From assembly GCA_964244295.1 (NCBI GenBank), contig CAXTIG010000008.1, forward strand, positions 122,496 to 186,495: a stretch of DNA of 64,000 nt, read 5' to 3'. The notes beneath the pieces are model-generated. The model made no database searches. It worked only from the letters and a program-made list of their open reading frames with translations, and was not told where the DNA came from. Position numbers and translations under genes: made by a program. The stretch comes from JAJAZB01 sp964244295 (GTDB taxonomy: Bacteria; Bacteroidota; Bacteroidia; Cytophagales; Spirosomataceae). Positions 8,077-16,081 of the stretch are shown piece after piece (the stretch's first letter is position 1; each line of letters opens with the position of its first letter).

Positions 8077-8184
8077 GAAGGAATGCGGTTTAGTGGTATC
8101 GACCAGGTAAAGACGACTCCGGAGCCGAATTACCCGCCGGAACGAAATACAGCTTGTCGTTTTCCGGTCTCGTGCCGGAATTAT

Positions 8185-8529
8185 TCACTTCCAAAGCACC
8201 GAAACAAAAATAATCGACAGCGCCAGCAAAAGCTGAACCGCTACTTTGAGGGTAAACTGCTGCCCGTAATGAAGCGGATACAAAATGGCCCCGGCAAAAA
8301 CCCCGGTGACGAAGAAGAGGAAGCGGTTGGACCACATCGAGCCGCCAAAACCGGCCACACCGTACTCCGAGGCTTTGATCCAAACCCAGGCGCAACCCAC
8401 CGCGATCAAATACGGCCAGGGCGTGCGAATCCAGTTGGGTGATTTAAACTGCCAGTACATAATGTACCAATGGCCGAAAGAACCAAGGAAAAACAGGAGC
8501 GTCGAGACGGCTACTTTCGTCAGTTGCAT
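8185..8529 (-). CDS. Small integral membrane protein, four predicted helices
   Basis: A 114-aa hydrophobic protein starting MQLTKVAVSTLLFFLGSFGHWY. Four membrane segments can be read: residues about 5-22, 36-52, 62-82 and 92-111. Trp and Tyr flank the helices. No family is recognised. The in-frame extension to 8631 is rejected because it reads through the tRNA terminator. The gene lies between the DUF6807 gene and tRNA-Ser on the same strand. Confidence 0.6.
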   Translation of the reverse strand: MQLTKVAVSTLLFFLGSFGHWYIMYWQFKSPNWIRTPWPYLIAVGCAWVWIKASEYGVAGFGGSMWSNRFLFFVTGVFAGAILYPLHYGQQFTLKVAVQLLLALSIIFVSVLWK

Positions 8530-8588
8530 GGGAAAAAGGGGAAGGGTAATTTCCCAAAGACTCACGCAGAGACGGCCTGAATAGACAA

Positions 8589-8622
8589 AAAAAGCGGCTC
8601 GGAAACATCCGAGCCGCTTTTT
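8589..8622 (-). terminator. Terminator of tRNA-Ser
   Basis: Arms AAAAAGCGGCTCGG (8589-8602) and its exact complement (8609-8622) with a 6-nt loop. On the minus strand the hairpin ends in a T-run, 12 bp downstream of the tRNA 3' end. Confidence 0.85.
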
Positions 8623-8633
8623 AGGGTCCATTG

Positions 8634-8720
8634 CAGAGAGCGAGGGATTCGAACCCCCGGTACCCTTACGAGTACTTCTGATTTCGAATCAGACCCGTTC
8701 GACCACTCCGGCAGCTCTCT
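8634..8720 (-). tRNA. tRNA-Ser (anticodon CGA)
   Basis: An 87-nt class II tRNA. Acceptor arm AGAGAGC/GCTCTCT with discriminator G at 8634; anticodon stem TCTGA/TCAGA with loop TTCGAAA gives anticodon CGA, decoding UCG. The long variable arm (GTACTC/GGGTACC) is the serine-type signature, and the T arm reads GGGGGTTCGAATCCCTC. The CCA tail is not encoded. It is followed on its own strand by a strong terminator. Confidence 0.95.
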
Positions 8721-8782
8721 TTGGGAGGGCAAAAATAAGGCGGAACGGCTCCGTTTTGCAAACCCAACCTAAAAAAAATGCC

Positions 8783-9436
8783 TCAGCGCCCGGTTACAGC
8801 GGCCTCGTAGAGGTAGATGTTCAGCAGGCCGCACACGTTGGTCACGCGGGTTTTGGCTTCGGCCAGCGGCATCACGCAGGTCTGGATGTACTCGTGTTCG
8901 CCCGCCGCGCCGGTGGTCTGGGCATCGAGGGCGGTGATTTCGGCGCGGCTCAGGCGGAGGTCGGCGTAGTAAAACCAGACGGCTTCGTCGCTGGTGCCGC
9001 TGCTGGGGAAGTACGGTTCCTGGTTCAGTAAAACCACCTGCTCGGCGCTGACGCGGAGGCCGGTTTCTTCCTCGACTTCCCGCACAGCCACGTCGAGGGG
9101 CCGGTCGTCGGCATCGACCATCCCGGCGGGTTGTTCGTAGATAAAATCGCCGGTGCAGATGCGGCGCTGTTTGACCAGCAACAGAAATTTCTCCCCCGTT
9201 TCCTCCTCCGTCAGGCAAATCAGCACCGACACGACTTCCCCTTTCAGGAAACACAGCGGCAAAAGTTTTTGCCCCTCCGGGGTGGTCGCGTCTACGCTCA
9301 GGAGGGCGAAAAGCACCTCGCCGTTGGGCCGGTGTTTAACGAAATGTTCTTCCTGACCGTGGATCTGAATGCCGCTTTCGAGCAGCATTCGTTGCCAACG
9401 TTTGAACTTTGGGGCGTCGCGGAGGGCTTCGGGCAT
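8783..9436 (-). CDS. Nudix hydrolase (ADP-ribose pyrophosphatase-like)
   Basis: A 217-aa Nudix hydrolase, probably acting on a nucleoside-diphosphate sugar. The Nudix box occupies residues 105-127: Gly105, then REVEEETGL at 119-127. The first box glutamate (GX5E) is replaced by Asp111, a conservative change. The REUXEEXGU core that binds the metal is intact. The first about 60 residues look like an N-terminal dimerisation sheet, as in NudF-type enzymes, and QEPYFPSSGTSDE resembles the substrate loop. It lies between tRNA-Ser and the Prc terminator and is probably a single transcript. Confidence 0.8.
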   Translation of the reverse strand: MPEALRDAPKFKRWQRMLLESGIQIHGQEEHFVKHRPNGEVLFALLSVDATTPEGQKLLPLCFLKGEVVSVLICLTEEETGEKFLLLVKQRRICTGDFIYEQPAGMVDADDRPLDVAVREVEEETGLRVSAEQVVLLNQEPYFPSSGTSDEAVWFYYADLRLSRAEITALDAQTTGAAGEHEYIQTCVMPLAEAKTRVTNVCGLLNIYLYEAAVTGR

Positions 9437-9465
9437 GGATGGTTTTAGTTATGGTCTCTACAAAA

Positions 9466-9494
9466 AAAGCCCTCAACACAAGGCTGAGGGCTTT
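9466..9494 (-). terminator. Terminator of the prc gene
   Basis: Stem AAAGCCCTCA/TGAGGGCTTT around a short loop. On the minus strand it is followed by a run of T, 22 bp past the prc stop. Confidence 0.85.
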
Positions 9495-9515
9495 CTCAAA
9501 AAATCAGCGTGGGGC

Positions 9516-11621
9516 TTATTTCTTAATCATGATGAAATCGGCCAGAATCCGGTTGGTTTCTTTCAAAAACAGGTCTTTATCCATTTTAGCCAGTGCCGCT
9601 TTGAGGTCCGTACCCTCGGCGATTTTGGCTTCGATGCTATCTTCCGGCGTCAGGCCGGGGGCCGGGGTGTTACTGGTTTTGGCAACGGTCTGGCGTTTCT
9701 TTTCGGCTTCGTCGCGCTCTTGTTTGCGCTTGTCGAGTTGGAGTGAAATCACCGTTTTGTCTTTGGCCTTGCGCCATTCTTCCGTATCAGCGCTCAACTT
9801 TACCAGTTCAGGATCAGAGCCTAATCGCTTTTCGTAATTTCCGCGCAGCTGCTTCAGCATCTGCTCCGACACGTCGCGGTAGGTCTGGTACTGCGCCGAG
9901 GCGATTTGGTCCCAAGGCAAGGCGGTGGGTTGCGAACTTTCGCCGTACTCCTCGGCGCTGAATAGCGAGGGAAGCTCCACGTCGGGCGTGACACCGCGCA
10001 ACTGGGTACTGGATCCGGTGATGCGGTAAAATTTCGAGCGCGTCACTTTTAACAAGCCCGCTTTGTCAGATTCTTTTTCTTTCGGCATAAACTGGCTCAG
10101 GTCGATGAGTTGCTGCACGGTGCCCTTGCCGTAGGTTTGCTCGCCAATCACCAGACCGCGTTTGTAATCCTGGATGGCAGCGGCGAAAATCTCCGAAGCC
10201 GAGGCGCTGAAGCGGTTCACAAGCACGGCCAGCGGGCCGTCGTACACCACCAGCGGGTCGGGGTCTTCGTCCACGTCCACCTCGCCGGTGGCGGCGCGGA
10301 CCTGCACGACGGGGCCGTTTTTGATAAACAAGCCCGACAGGTTGATGGCTTCGTCGAGCGAACCGCCGCCGTTGTTGCGGAGGTCGATCACCACGCCGTC
10401 TACTTTTTCAGCCTTCAATTCGTTCAAAAATTTCTTGACGTCGCGGGTGGTGCTGTTGTATTCGCGGTCGCCTTTGGCGCGGTCGTCGGAAGCCTGATAA
10501 AAGCCCGGAATCGTGATGATACCCATGCGGTACTGCTTGCCGTCGGAGTTAATGGGGACGATGATTTTCTTCGCCACGCCGTCTTCCAGCTTGATTTTAT
10601 CGCGCACCAACCGGACTTCCTTCGGCGTGGCTCCCGTTGGGGCGTCGAACGGAATCACGTTGAGGCGCACCACGGTGCCCTTCGGCCCCCGGATTTTTTT
10701 GACCACTTCGTCGGTCGTCCAACCCACCACGTCGAGCATGGCGGTGCCGTCGCCCTGGGCTACGCCCACGATTTTGTCGTCTTTGTGAACCAACCCGCTT
10801 TTCAAGGCCGGGCCACCGGGCAGCACATCCACGATTTTAGTCATGTCGTTTTCGCTACGGAGCGTAGCTCCGATGCCCTCGAACGACTGCGCCATTTCAT
10901 CCTTAAACCGCGAGGCATCGGGCGGCGAGAAGTAGGTCGTGTGCGGGTCAATGGTTTCGGCGAAGGCGTTCATGAATTCCTGAAACACGTAATCGCCTTT
11001 GATTTTCAAAAACTGCTTATCGAGGTTGACGTAACGCTGCTTGAGCGTGCTGACGATGGCCGTGTCGGCTTTACCGCTCAGCTTGAGGTCGAGGGCCTGG
11101 CTTTTCACGATTTTCCGCCAGATGTCGTCGAGTTCAGCCTCCGACTTTGCCCAGGGCATTTTATCGCGGTCGGTCTCGTAGCTTTCATCTTTGCTGAATT
11201 CAAACGGTGTTTCGAGCAGTTTGGCCACGGACTCGTTGCGGGCGTGGACGCGTTTGATAAAAAGGTTGTACACCTCGTAGGCGCCTTTGAGGTCACCCGA
11301 GGGCAGGGCCTCGTCCATCTGGAGGCGGTATTTGTTGAAGTTTTCCACGTCGGCGGCGGTGAGATACCATTTGTTGCCGTCCACTTCCTTCAGGTACGCA
11401 TCCCAGATTTTGGCCGAGAGGTCGTCGTCGAGTGTCACCTTGCGGTAGTGGTGGTGGAGCAGAATCTGCGTAACGTACTCCTCGACCCGCTTCTGCGACA
11501 GGGTCGGCTGAAGTTCCCCCGGCAGATCGGTCGTCGGGCGATTGGGATAGGCGCTCGAAGGCGTGTCGGGCTGGAAGCTCAACAGCACCAGCGGGATAAG
11601 ACTCAATAGGTACTTTTTCAT
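9516..11621 (-). CDS. prc: Carboxy-terminal (tail-specific) processing protease Prc
   Basis: A 701-aa periplasmic S41A serine protease that trims C termini of envelope proteins. A signal peptide (MKKYLLSLIPLVLLSF) is followed by the N-terminal Prc domain, a PDZ domain (about 240-330, IGATLR...VDVLPGGPALKSG), the S41 catalytic domain, and the Prc C-terminal domain (DUF3340). The catalytic pair is Ser474 (or Ser476) in RFSASASEIF and Lys499 in GEQTYGKGTVQ. DLRNNGGGSLDEA is the oxyanion-hole strand. Length and order match E. coli Prc. Convergent or regulatory partners are not evident; an FKBP isomerase gene lies just upstream on the same strand. Confidence 0.92.
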   Translation of the reverse strand: MKKYLLSLIPLVLLSFQPDTPSSAYPNRPTTDLPGELQPTLSQKRVEEYVTQILLHHHYRKVTLDDDLSAKIWDAYLKEVDGNKWYLTAADVENFNKYRLQMDEALPSGDLKGAYEVYNLFIKRVHARNESVAKLLETPFEFSKDESYETDRDKMPWAKSEAELDDIWRKIVKSQALDLKLSGKADTAIVSTLKQRYVNLDKQFLKIKGDYVFQEFMNAFAETIDPHTTYFSPPDASRFKDEMAQSFEGIGATLRSENDMTKIVDVLPGGPALKSGLVHKDDKIVGVAQGDGTAMLDVVGWTTDEVVKKIRGPKGTVVRLNVIPFDAPTGATPKEVRLVRDKIKLEDGVAKKIIVPINSDGKQYRMGIITIPGFYQASDDRAKGDREYNSTTRDVKKFLNELKAEKVDGVVIDLRNNGGGSLDEAINLSGLFIKNGPVVQVRAATGEVDVDEDPDPLVVYDGPLAVLVNRFSASASEIFAAAIQDYKRGLVIGEQTYGKGTVQQLIDLSQFMPKEKESDKAGLLKVTRSKFYRITGSSTQLRGVTPDVELPSLFSAEEYGESSQPTALPWDQIASAQYQTYRDVSEQMLKQLRGNYEKRLGSDPELVKLSADTEEWRKAKDKTVISLQLDKRKQERDEAEKKRQTVAKTSNTPAPGLTPEDSIEAKIAEGTDLKAALAKMDKDLFLKETNRILADFIMIKK

Positions 11622-11630
11622 AGTAAAATT

Positions 11631-11701
11631 AAGCCCCCCGACCCCCGAAGGGGGAGTTTTTATCCAACGTAAAAGCCCCCTTTGGGGGATGGGAGGCTTT
11701 T
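11631..11701. repeat. C/G-run inverted repeat between FKBP and prc
   Basis: The outer arms start AAGCCCCCCGACCCCC and end GGGGGATGGGAGGCTT, imperfectly complementary, and each contains its own small hairpin (CCCCCGAAGGGGG and CCCCCTTTGGGGG). The same CCCCCTTTGAAGGGGG word builds the repeat at 46317-46426. It could terminate the FKBP transcript before prc. Confidence 0.7.
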
Positions 11702-11704
11702 TTG

Positions 11705-12478
11705 TTACTTCTCAATCCCGAGCAGTTCTACTTCAAAAATCAGGGCCGAGTAAGGCGGGATGTTGGGCATCGAGCCGCGCTCGCCGTAAGCCAGGGTGTA
11801 GGGGATGAACAACTTCCACTTCGAGCCGACGGGCATCAGTTGTAGTGCCTCCACCCAACCCGGAATCACGCCCGTCACGGGAAACGTAATCGGCTCGCCC
11901 CGTTGCACCGAACTATCGAAAATGCTCCCATCAATAAGCGTACCGTGATAATGCGTTTTCACCTGATCGCTGGCCGTTGGTTTGGGTCCTTCGCCCGCTT
12001 TCAGAATTTTATACTGCAACCCACTCGGCAGCGTAACGACGCTGTCTTTGGTTTTGTTCGCCGCCAGAAAGGCTTCCCCGGCTTTTTTTACCGGCTCGTA
12101 TTGCTTCGCCTGTTCTTTCGATTGCTGCTCGCGCTGGCGACCAAAATAGGTTTGCAAAAAGGCATTACACGTAGCTTCTTCGAGCAGGAGTTTGCGGCCT
12201 TTGACCACGTCTTCGGCGGCCCGGCCCAGCATGGCCCCGTTGATAGCCTGGAGATTCTGGCTGCGGAATTGCTGCCCCAGCGTAAGACCAATGGCGTAGC
12301 TGAGCGTGTCGGCCTGGGTAAGGAGGGCCGCTCCGGGAGCGGCGGCTTTTGCCGCTGGAGTAGATTTGGCAGCGGGCTTGGCGATGGGTTTAGCGGGTTT
12401 TTTAACCTGTGCCGTTGCGACAAGGGATGCGGAGAATGTGCAGGCAGCAAACAAAACGGAAAAACGAACGAAATGCAT
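11705..12478 (-). CDS. FKBP-type peptidyl-prolyl cis-trans isomerase (FkpA/Mip-like)
   Basis: A 257-aa secreted peptidyl-prolyl isomerase. The signal peptide is about residues 1-24 (ending VATAQ). Next comes an Ala/Pro/Lys linker (residues 25-50), an N-terminal FKBP_N dimerisation helix domain (DTLSYAIGLTLGQQFRSQNL), and the FKBP domain from about residue 150 (LPSGLQYKILKAGEG, HYHGTLIDGSIFDSS, PGWVEALQLMPVGSKW, IPPYSALIFEVELL). The start is set at the signal-peptide Met rather than the ATG 54 bp upstream. It probably acts as a periplasmic folding helper. It is divergent from the metacaspase gene. Confidence 0.88.
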   Translation of the reverse strand: MHFVRFSVLFAACTFSASLVATAQVKKPAKPIAKPAAKSTPAAKAAAPGAALLTQADTLSYAIGLTLGQQFRSQNLQAINGAMLGRAAEDVVKGRKLLLEEATCNAFLQTYFGRQREQQSKEQAKQYEPVKKAGEAFLAANKTKDSVVTLPSGLQYKILKAGEGPKPTASDQVKTHYHGTLIDGSIFDSSVQRGEPITFPVTGVIPGWVEALQLMPVGSKWKLFIPYTLAYGERGSMPNIPPYSALIFEVELLGIEK

Positions 12479-12649
12479 GGAGAAAGAAACGGAGTTAAGA
12501 AAAACGAAACTACGCAATGCGACTCGTTTCACCCAAACAACGTGGTACCGGCGGTAAAATTATGGGACGACTCACGCGCTGAAACGGGTTTTCACGTACA
12601 AATACCTTTGTAATCAGGGGTTTTCACGCTGGATTGGGAAGGAAGAATA

Positions 12650-12736
12650 GTTGAAAATTGAAAATTAGGCGTTGAAAATTCACCGTGCAGTCTGCCGTGG
12701 GGTTCAATGCTTACCCCTCCATTTTCCATTTTCAAC
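12650..12736. repeat. GAAAATT-type inverted repeat upstream of metacaspase
   Basis: Arms GTTGAAAATTGAAAAT (12650-12665) and ATTTTCCATTTTCAAC (12721-12736) match at 15 of 16 positions. The same word is repeated at 49345-49418. It lies in the 276-bp divergent gap between the FKBP and metacaspase starts. Confidence 0.7.
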
Positions 12737-12754
12737 TTTCAATTCTCCATTCCG

Positions 12755-13561
12755 ATGAACCGAGCCTTACTGGTGGGTATCAACGAGTACCCCGACCCCG
12801 AAAACCACCTGAGCGGCTGCGTCAACGACGTGCAGGACATGGCCCAGTTTCTGGTTGAAAAATGCGGTTTCAAAAAAGCCGACATCCGCCTGCTGGTCGA
12901 TAAACGCGCCACCACGGCGGGCATCCGCGAGCGCCTCGGCTGGCTGCTCAATGGCCTCCGCAGCGGCGACCGCGTGGTGTTCCACTTCAGCGGCCACGGC
13001 GCGCAAATGCCCACCCGCAACGCCAGCGGCGAAGTGGATCGCCTCGACGAGGTCATCTGCCCCTGGGATTTCGACTGGACCGACCCGCACGTGATCCGCG
13101 ACAAGGAATTTGCCCGGCTCTTCGCCGAGGTGCCCGAAGGCGTATCGTTCGTCTGGGTGTCGGATTCCTGTCACTCCGGCAACCTCACCCGCGCCCTGCG
13201 CAAGCCCAACGACCCGAAGGAAAAGAACTTTTTCGTCCCCGCCGACATCGCCTGGCGCATCCAGACGGCCCTCGAAAAAGGCATTCAACCCGCCGGTCTG
13301 GGGAAAGACACCCTCAAAAACGTAGCCCTGATTCCCGGCTGCAAAGACAACCAAACCTCCGCCGATGCCTTTTTTGGAGGTCGCCCCAACGGTGCCCTCA
13401 CGTACTTCCTCCTCCAGGAACTCGGCAGCCCCAACGGACTCCGCAATTCGCTCAAAGACGGCGTGGGCAACGTGGCGAAGGCCCTGAAAAAAGCCCATTT
13501 CACCCAAATCCCCATCCCCGAAGGCAGCAGTCGGCTGATTGCGAAGGCGTTTCTGGGGTGA
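12755..13561 (+). CDS. Caspase-like peptidase (type I metacaspase/orthocaspase)
   Basis: A 268-aa peptidase C14 domain protein. The catalytic dyad is present: His81 in FHFSGHGAQ and Cys139 in VSDSCHSG. The fold starts immediately (MNRALLVGINEYPD), so there is no prodomain or signal peptide and the protein is cytoplasmic. Acidic residues around the S1 pocket (DRLDEVICPWDFDW) suit the Arg/Lys specificity usual for metacaspases. Start ATG 12755 is chosen over 12707 because the upstream codons fall in an inverted repeat. It is followed by a perfect 53-bp-arm inverted repeat and then a DUF5675 gene. Biological role unknown. Confidence 0.85.
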   Translation: MNRALLVGINEYPDPENHLSGCVNDVQDMAQFLVEKCGFKKADIRLLVDKRATTAGIRERLGWLLNGLRSGDRVVFHFSGHGAQMPTRNASGEVDRLDEVICPWDFDWTDPHVIRDKEFARLFAEVPEGVSFVWVSDSCHSGNLTRALRKPNDPKEKNFFVPADIAWRIQTALEKGIQPAGLGKDTLKNVALIPGCKDNQTSADAFFGGRPNGALTYFLLQELGSPNGLRNSLKDGVGNVAKALKKAHFTQIPIPEGSSRLIAKAFLG

Positions 13562-13574
13562 AAAAGGAATTAAA

Positions 13575-13710
13575 CTCAGTCTGTCATGGCTCCGGCCACC
13601 CGGCCCGACGCAGGAGGGATCTTTCGCGGTTGCCATCCAACTAATTTACTGGTTGCGGCGAAAGATCCCTCCTGCGTCGGGCCGGGTGGCCGGAGCCATG
13701 ACAGACTGAG
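13575..13710. repeat. Perfect inverted repeat with 53-bp arms
   Basis: Arms 13575-13627 and 13658-13710 are exact reverse complements over 53 bp with a 30-bp spacer. It lies between the metacaspase stop and the DUF5675 start and is the longest perfect palindrome in the window. Confidence 0.95.
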
Positions 13711-13755
13711 ATTGTCACCGAAACCAACAAGCGTTACCTCAACCCACCCAAACCC

Positions 13756-14193
13756 ATGCTCCTCCGCGTCGTCCGCACGGACTTTACCCCCCAGAGCACC
13801 ATCGGCGAGTTTTTCGTGAACGGTGCATTTTACTGCTACACCCTCGAAGACGTGGACCGGGGCCTGACCTGCGACCTGCCGCTGGCCGAAATCAAAGCCC
13901 GCAAGCAGTTCGCGCAGACGGCCATTCCGACGGGCACTTACGAGGTGGTGGTCAACTGGTCGAACCGGTTTCAGAAGCAAATGCCGCTGTTACTGCGGGT
14001 GCCGGGTTGGGAAGGCGTGCGCATCCACAGCGGCAACTACCCCACCCAAACCGAAGGGTGTCTGCTGTTGGGCAAACTCAAACTCACCGACATGGTGGGC
14101 GTCTCCAACGCCACCTTCGCCAGTTTCATGACCGTGTTGAAAAAAGCGACGCGGGGCGAGAAAATTCACATTGAGATAGTAGGTAGTCGATAG
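13756..14193 (+). CDS. DUF5675 family protein
   Basis: A 145-aa cytoplasmic protein of the DUF5675 family. Seen: the CYTLEDVDRG segment (27-36), AIPTGTY (56-62), and IHSGNYPTQTEGCLLLG with His91 and Cys102. The H-x-G-N...G-C arrangement recalls the catalytic His and Cys of YkuD L,D-transpeptidases, so a related thiol-based activity is possible but unproven. DUF5675 proteins occur in phages and near secretion or lysis genes. Here the gene follows a metacaspase, separated by a long inverted repeat. Stop at 14191-14193, next to another inverted repeat. Confidence 0.7.
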   Translation: MLLRVVRTDFTPQSTIGEFFVNGAFYCYTLEDVDRGLTCDLPLAEIKARKQFAQTAIPTGTYEVVVNWSNRFQKQMPLLLRVPGWEGVRIHSGNYPTQTEGCLLLGKLKLTDMVGVSNATFASFMTVLKKATRGEKIHIEIVGSR

Positions 14194-14251
14194 TCATCAG
14201 TCGATAGTCGTCAGTTGGTTGTTTTTGCTAACGACTGCCGACTATCGACTA
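14184..14251. repeat. Inverted repeat between convergent genes
   Basis: Arms near 14184-14204 and 14231-14251 match at about 19 of 21 positions; the left arm carries an extra TAGTCGATAGTC copy. The stop codon of the leftward esterase gene (14249-14251) is the end of the right arm, and the DUF5675 stop lies in the left arm. Confidence 0.8.
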
Positions 14252-15964
14252 ATACCGCCAACTCCTCAAATCCGCGCCTTTCGGGGCGTTTTTTTCGATG
14301 ATGCTGAGGATTTTGGGCACGTACATCGAGTTGTAGTGCAGGCGGCTGAGGTAGTTGGGCAGGGTGGGGTCGCCGTTCCAGCAGTGTTCGGCGCGGTCGC
14401 CGTAGGTCACTTCGCCGCCGTAGGGCGGTTGGGCGGTTTTCAGGAAATCTTCGGCCAGGTACACGGCGTTGTTGAGGTAGTAGTTGTCCATGTCGCCGCA
14501 GTACAGGTTGATTTTGTTCCGCAGTTTCGGCCCCAGCGTGGCCCAGTCGCGCTTGAGGATGTGCAGCAGGTCGAAGTTTTCGCGCCAGTACCCGGCCACC
14601 GTCGAGTCGATTTTTCCCGTTTGTTTATCGAAAATCCGAACCGGGTAACCATCCTTGCCGCAGGGCGAGTAGGTGGCTTCCCACACGTCCCACTGCCCGC
14701 CGGAGCGCGAGTGGGTGCCCAGGGCCAGTTCGAGGTGGTTCATGTCGGCGATGGTCGTTTTGACGTGGCCGAGGTAATCGCGCTTGCCGGGGCGCGGGGT
14801 GCGTTTCCAGGGGCTTTCCAGAAAATACGCGTTTTTGTCCCGGTAAATATCCACGACCGTGTAGGCCGAAAACGCAATCGGGTCGGGACAGGCGGCGAAA
14901 CAGCCGCCGTACTCGTCGGGGTAGAGCACCTGCGCGGCCAGGGCTTCCCAGCCGCCCGTGGAGCCGCCGTACAGAAACCGCGCCCAGCCCTGCCCGATGC
15001 CCCGGTACTGCTTTTCGATGGCCGGAATCAACTCGTAGGTGATGGCATCGCCGTAGGGGCCGACGTTGGCCGAGTTGACGGCGTAGGAATCGTCGTAAAA
15101 CGGCGTGGCGTGCTGAATTTCGATGACGAGCATCCGGGGGAAACCCGGCCCCGTCCATTTCTGGTAAAAATTGTACGCCTCCTGTTCCTGAATCCGCTTG
15201 TAGCCGTAGAGGTTAAACCGGGCGATGTAGTCTGAGGTGTCGGTGGTCGTCGGCGGGGTTTCGCGCCAGCCGTCGAATTGGGCCGGAAAGTGCCCGTGGT
15301 TGATGCCGAGCGGGTAGCGGGCTTCGGGGTGCTGGTCGAAGCCTTCGGGCAGCAGCACCCAGGCTCCCAGGAACATATCGCGGCCCCAGAACTTCGAGAG
15401 CCGCTCGGATTTCATCCGAAAAAACTTCACGTACTTCGATTCCTTCGTTTTTGGGTCGGGCAGAGGCGGGTTTTCTTTTTCGAGCGAAAGCTTCACCACG
15501 TTCGGTGCCTTCGGGTCAATCTTCACCTTTACCGGAATGCTGAACAAATTGCCCGGCGCGGATTTCCACTGCTGCCCTTCGCCCCGGTCCATCGGCAGTT
15601 TGACCACGTGCCCGTCGGCGCGCCGGAAGGTTTCGTAGCGGTGCAAAAACGCCTGCACCCAGTACTCGCCGGGCGGAATTTTATTAAGATTTTCGATGGG
15701 GTAGCCGTAGGCTTTGGCATCCATAAAGGCGGGCTGACCGGGTTTCCAGTTTTCCACGTCGGTTCCAAAGACGAGTTGGGTGCCGGCTTCTTCCGTCACC
15801 TGGTTTTTGGGTTCGGTTTTGTTGTTGTCGGCCACGAACAGGAGCAGCCGCCCGTCGAGAGGTATTTTGGAAAACGTTTGGGGAAAACTAACCTGGAAGC
15901 GGGTTTGGGCGGTGGTTAGCTGGCTGAAAAACAGCAAACCGAGGCAAAGTAGGAGGAAGCGCAT
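14249..15964 (-). CDS. Secreted alpha/beta-hydrolase, putative esterase
   Basis: A 571-aa secreted protein. The signal peptide (about 1-19, ending LTTAQ) is followed by an N-terminal beta-rich region (20-175), then an alpha/beta-hydrolase domain of the esterase D type. The nucleophile elbow is YGGSTGGWE with Ser335. The N-terminal part of the catalytic domain reads VLLPEGFDQHPEARYPLGINHGHF, and the likely catalytic His lies in GDRAEHCWNG. A substrate such as an acylated polysaccharide would fit the secreted location, but none is indicated. A 16016-16061 terminator separates it from the giant gene upstream. Confidence 0.75.
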   Translation of the reverse strand: MRFLLLCLGLLFFSQLTTAQTRFQVSFPQTFSKIPLDGRLLLFVADNNKTEPKNQVTEEAGTQLVFGTDVENWKPGQPAFMDAKAYGYPIENLNKIPPGEYWVQAFLHRYETFRRADGHVVKLPMDRGEGQQWKSAPGNLFSIPVKVKIDPKAPNVVKLSLEKENPPLPDPKTKESKYVKFFRMKSERLSKFWGRDMFLGAWVLLPEGFDQHPEARYPLGINHGHFPAQFDGWRETPPTTTDTSDYIARFNLYGYKRIQEQEAYNFYQKWTGPGFPRMLVIEIQHATPFYDDSYAVNSANVGPYGDAITYELIPAIEKQYRGIGQGWARFLYGGSTGGWEALAAQVLYPDEYGGCFAACPDPIAFSAYTVVDIYRDKNAYFLESPWKRTPRPGKRDYLGHVKTTIADMNHLELALGTHSRSGGQWDVWEATYSPCGKDGYPVRIFDKQTGKIDSTVAGYWRENFDLLHILKRDWATLGPKLRNKINLYCGDMDNYYLNNAVYLAEDFLKTAQPPYGGEVTYGDRAEHCWNGDPTLPNYLSRLHYNSMYVPKILSIIEKNAPKGADLRSWRY

Positions 15965-16015
15965 GGGTGGGAGGGTTTTGTCCTGGAAGGTAGGTTAGCG
16001 GGTCTGAATTTCAAA

Positions 16016-16061
16016 AAAAGGCCGTCGGGTCGCCCGTTTTACGGCGACCCGACGGCCTTTT
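16016..16061 (-). terminator. Terminator of the giant T9SS gene
   Basis: 19-bp arms (AAAAGGCCGTCGGGTCGCC and its complement) around an 8-nt loop. On the minus strand the stem ends in a T-run, 20 bp past the stop of the 2394-aa gene. Confidence 0.9.
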
Positions 16062-16081
16062 CAATTCTTCTAAAATGTAGG

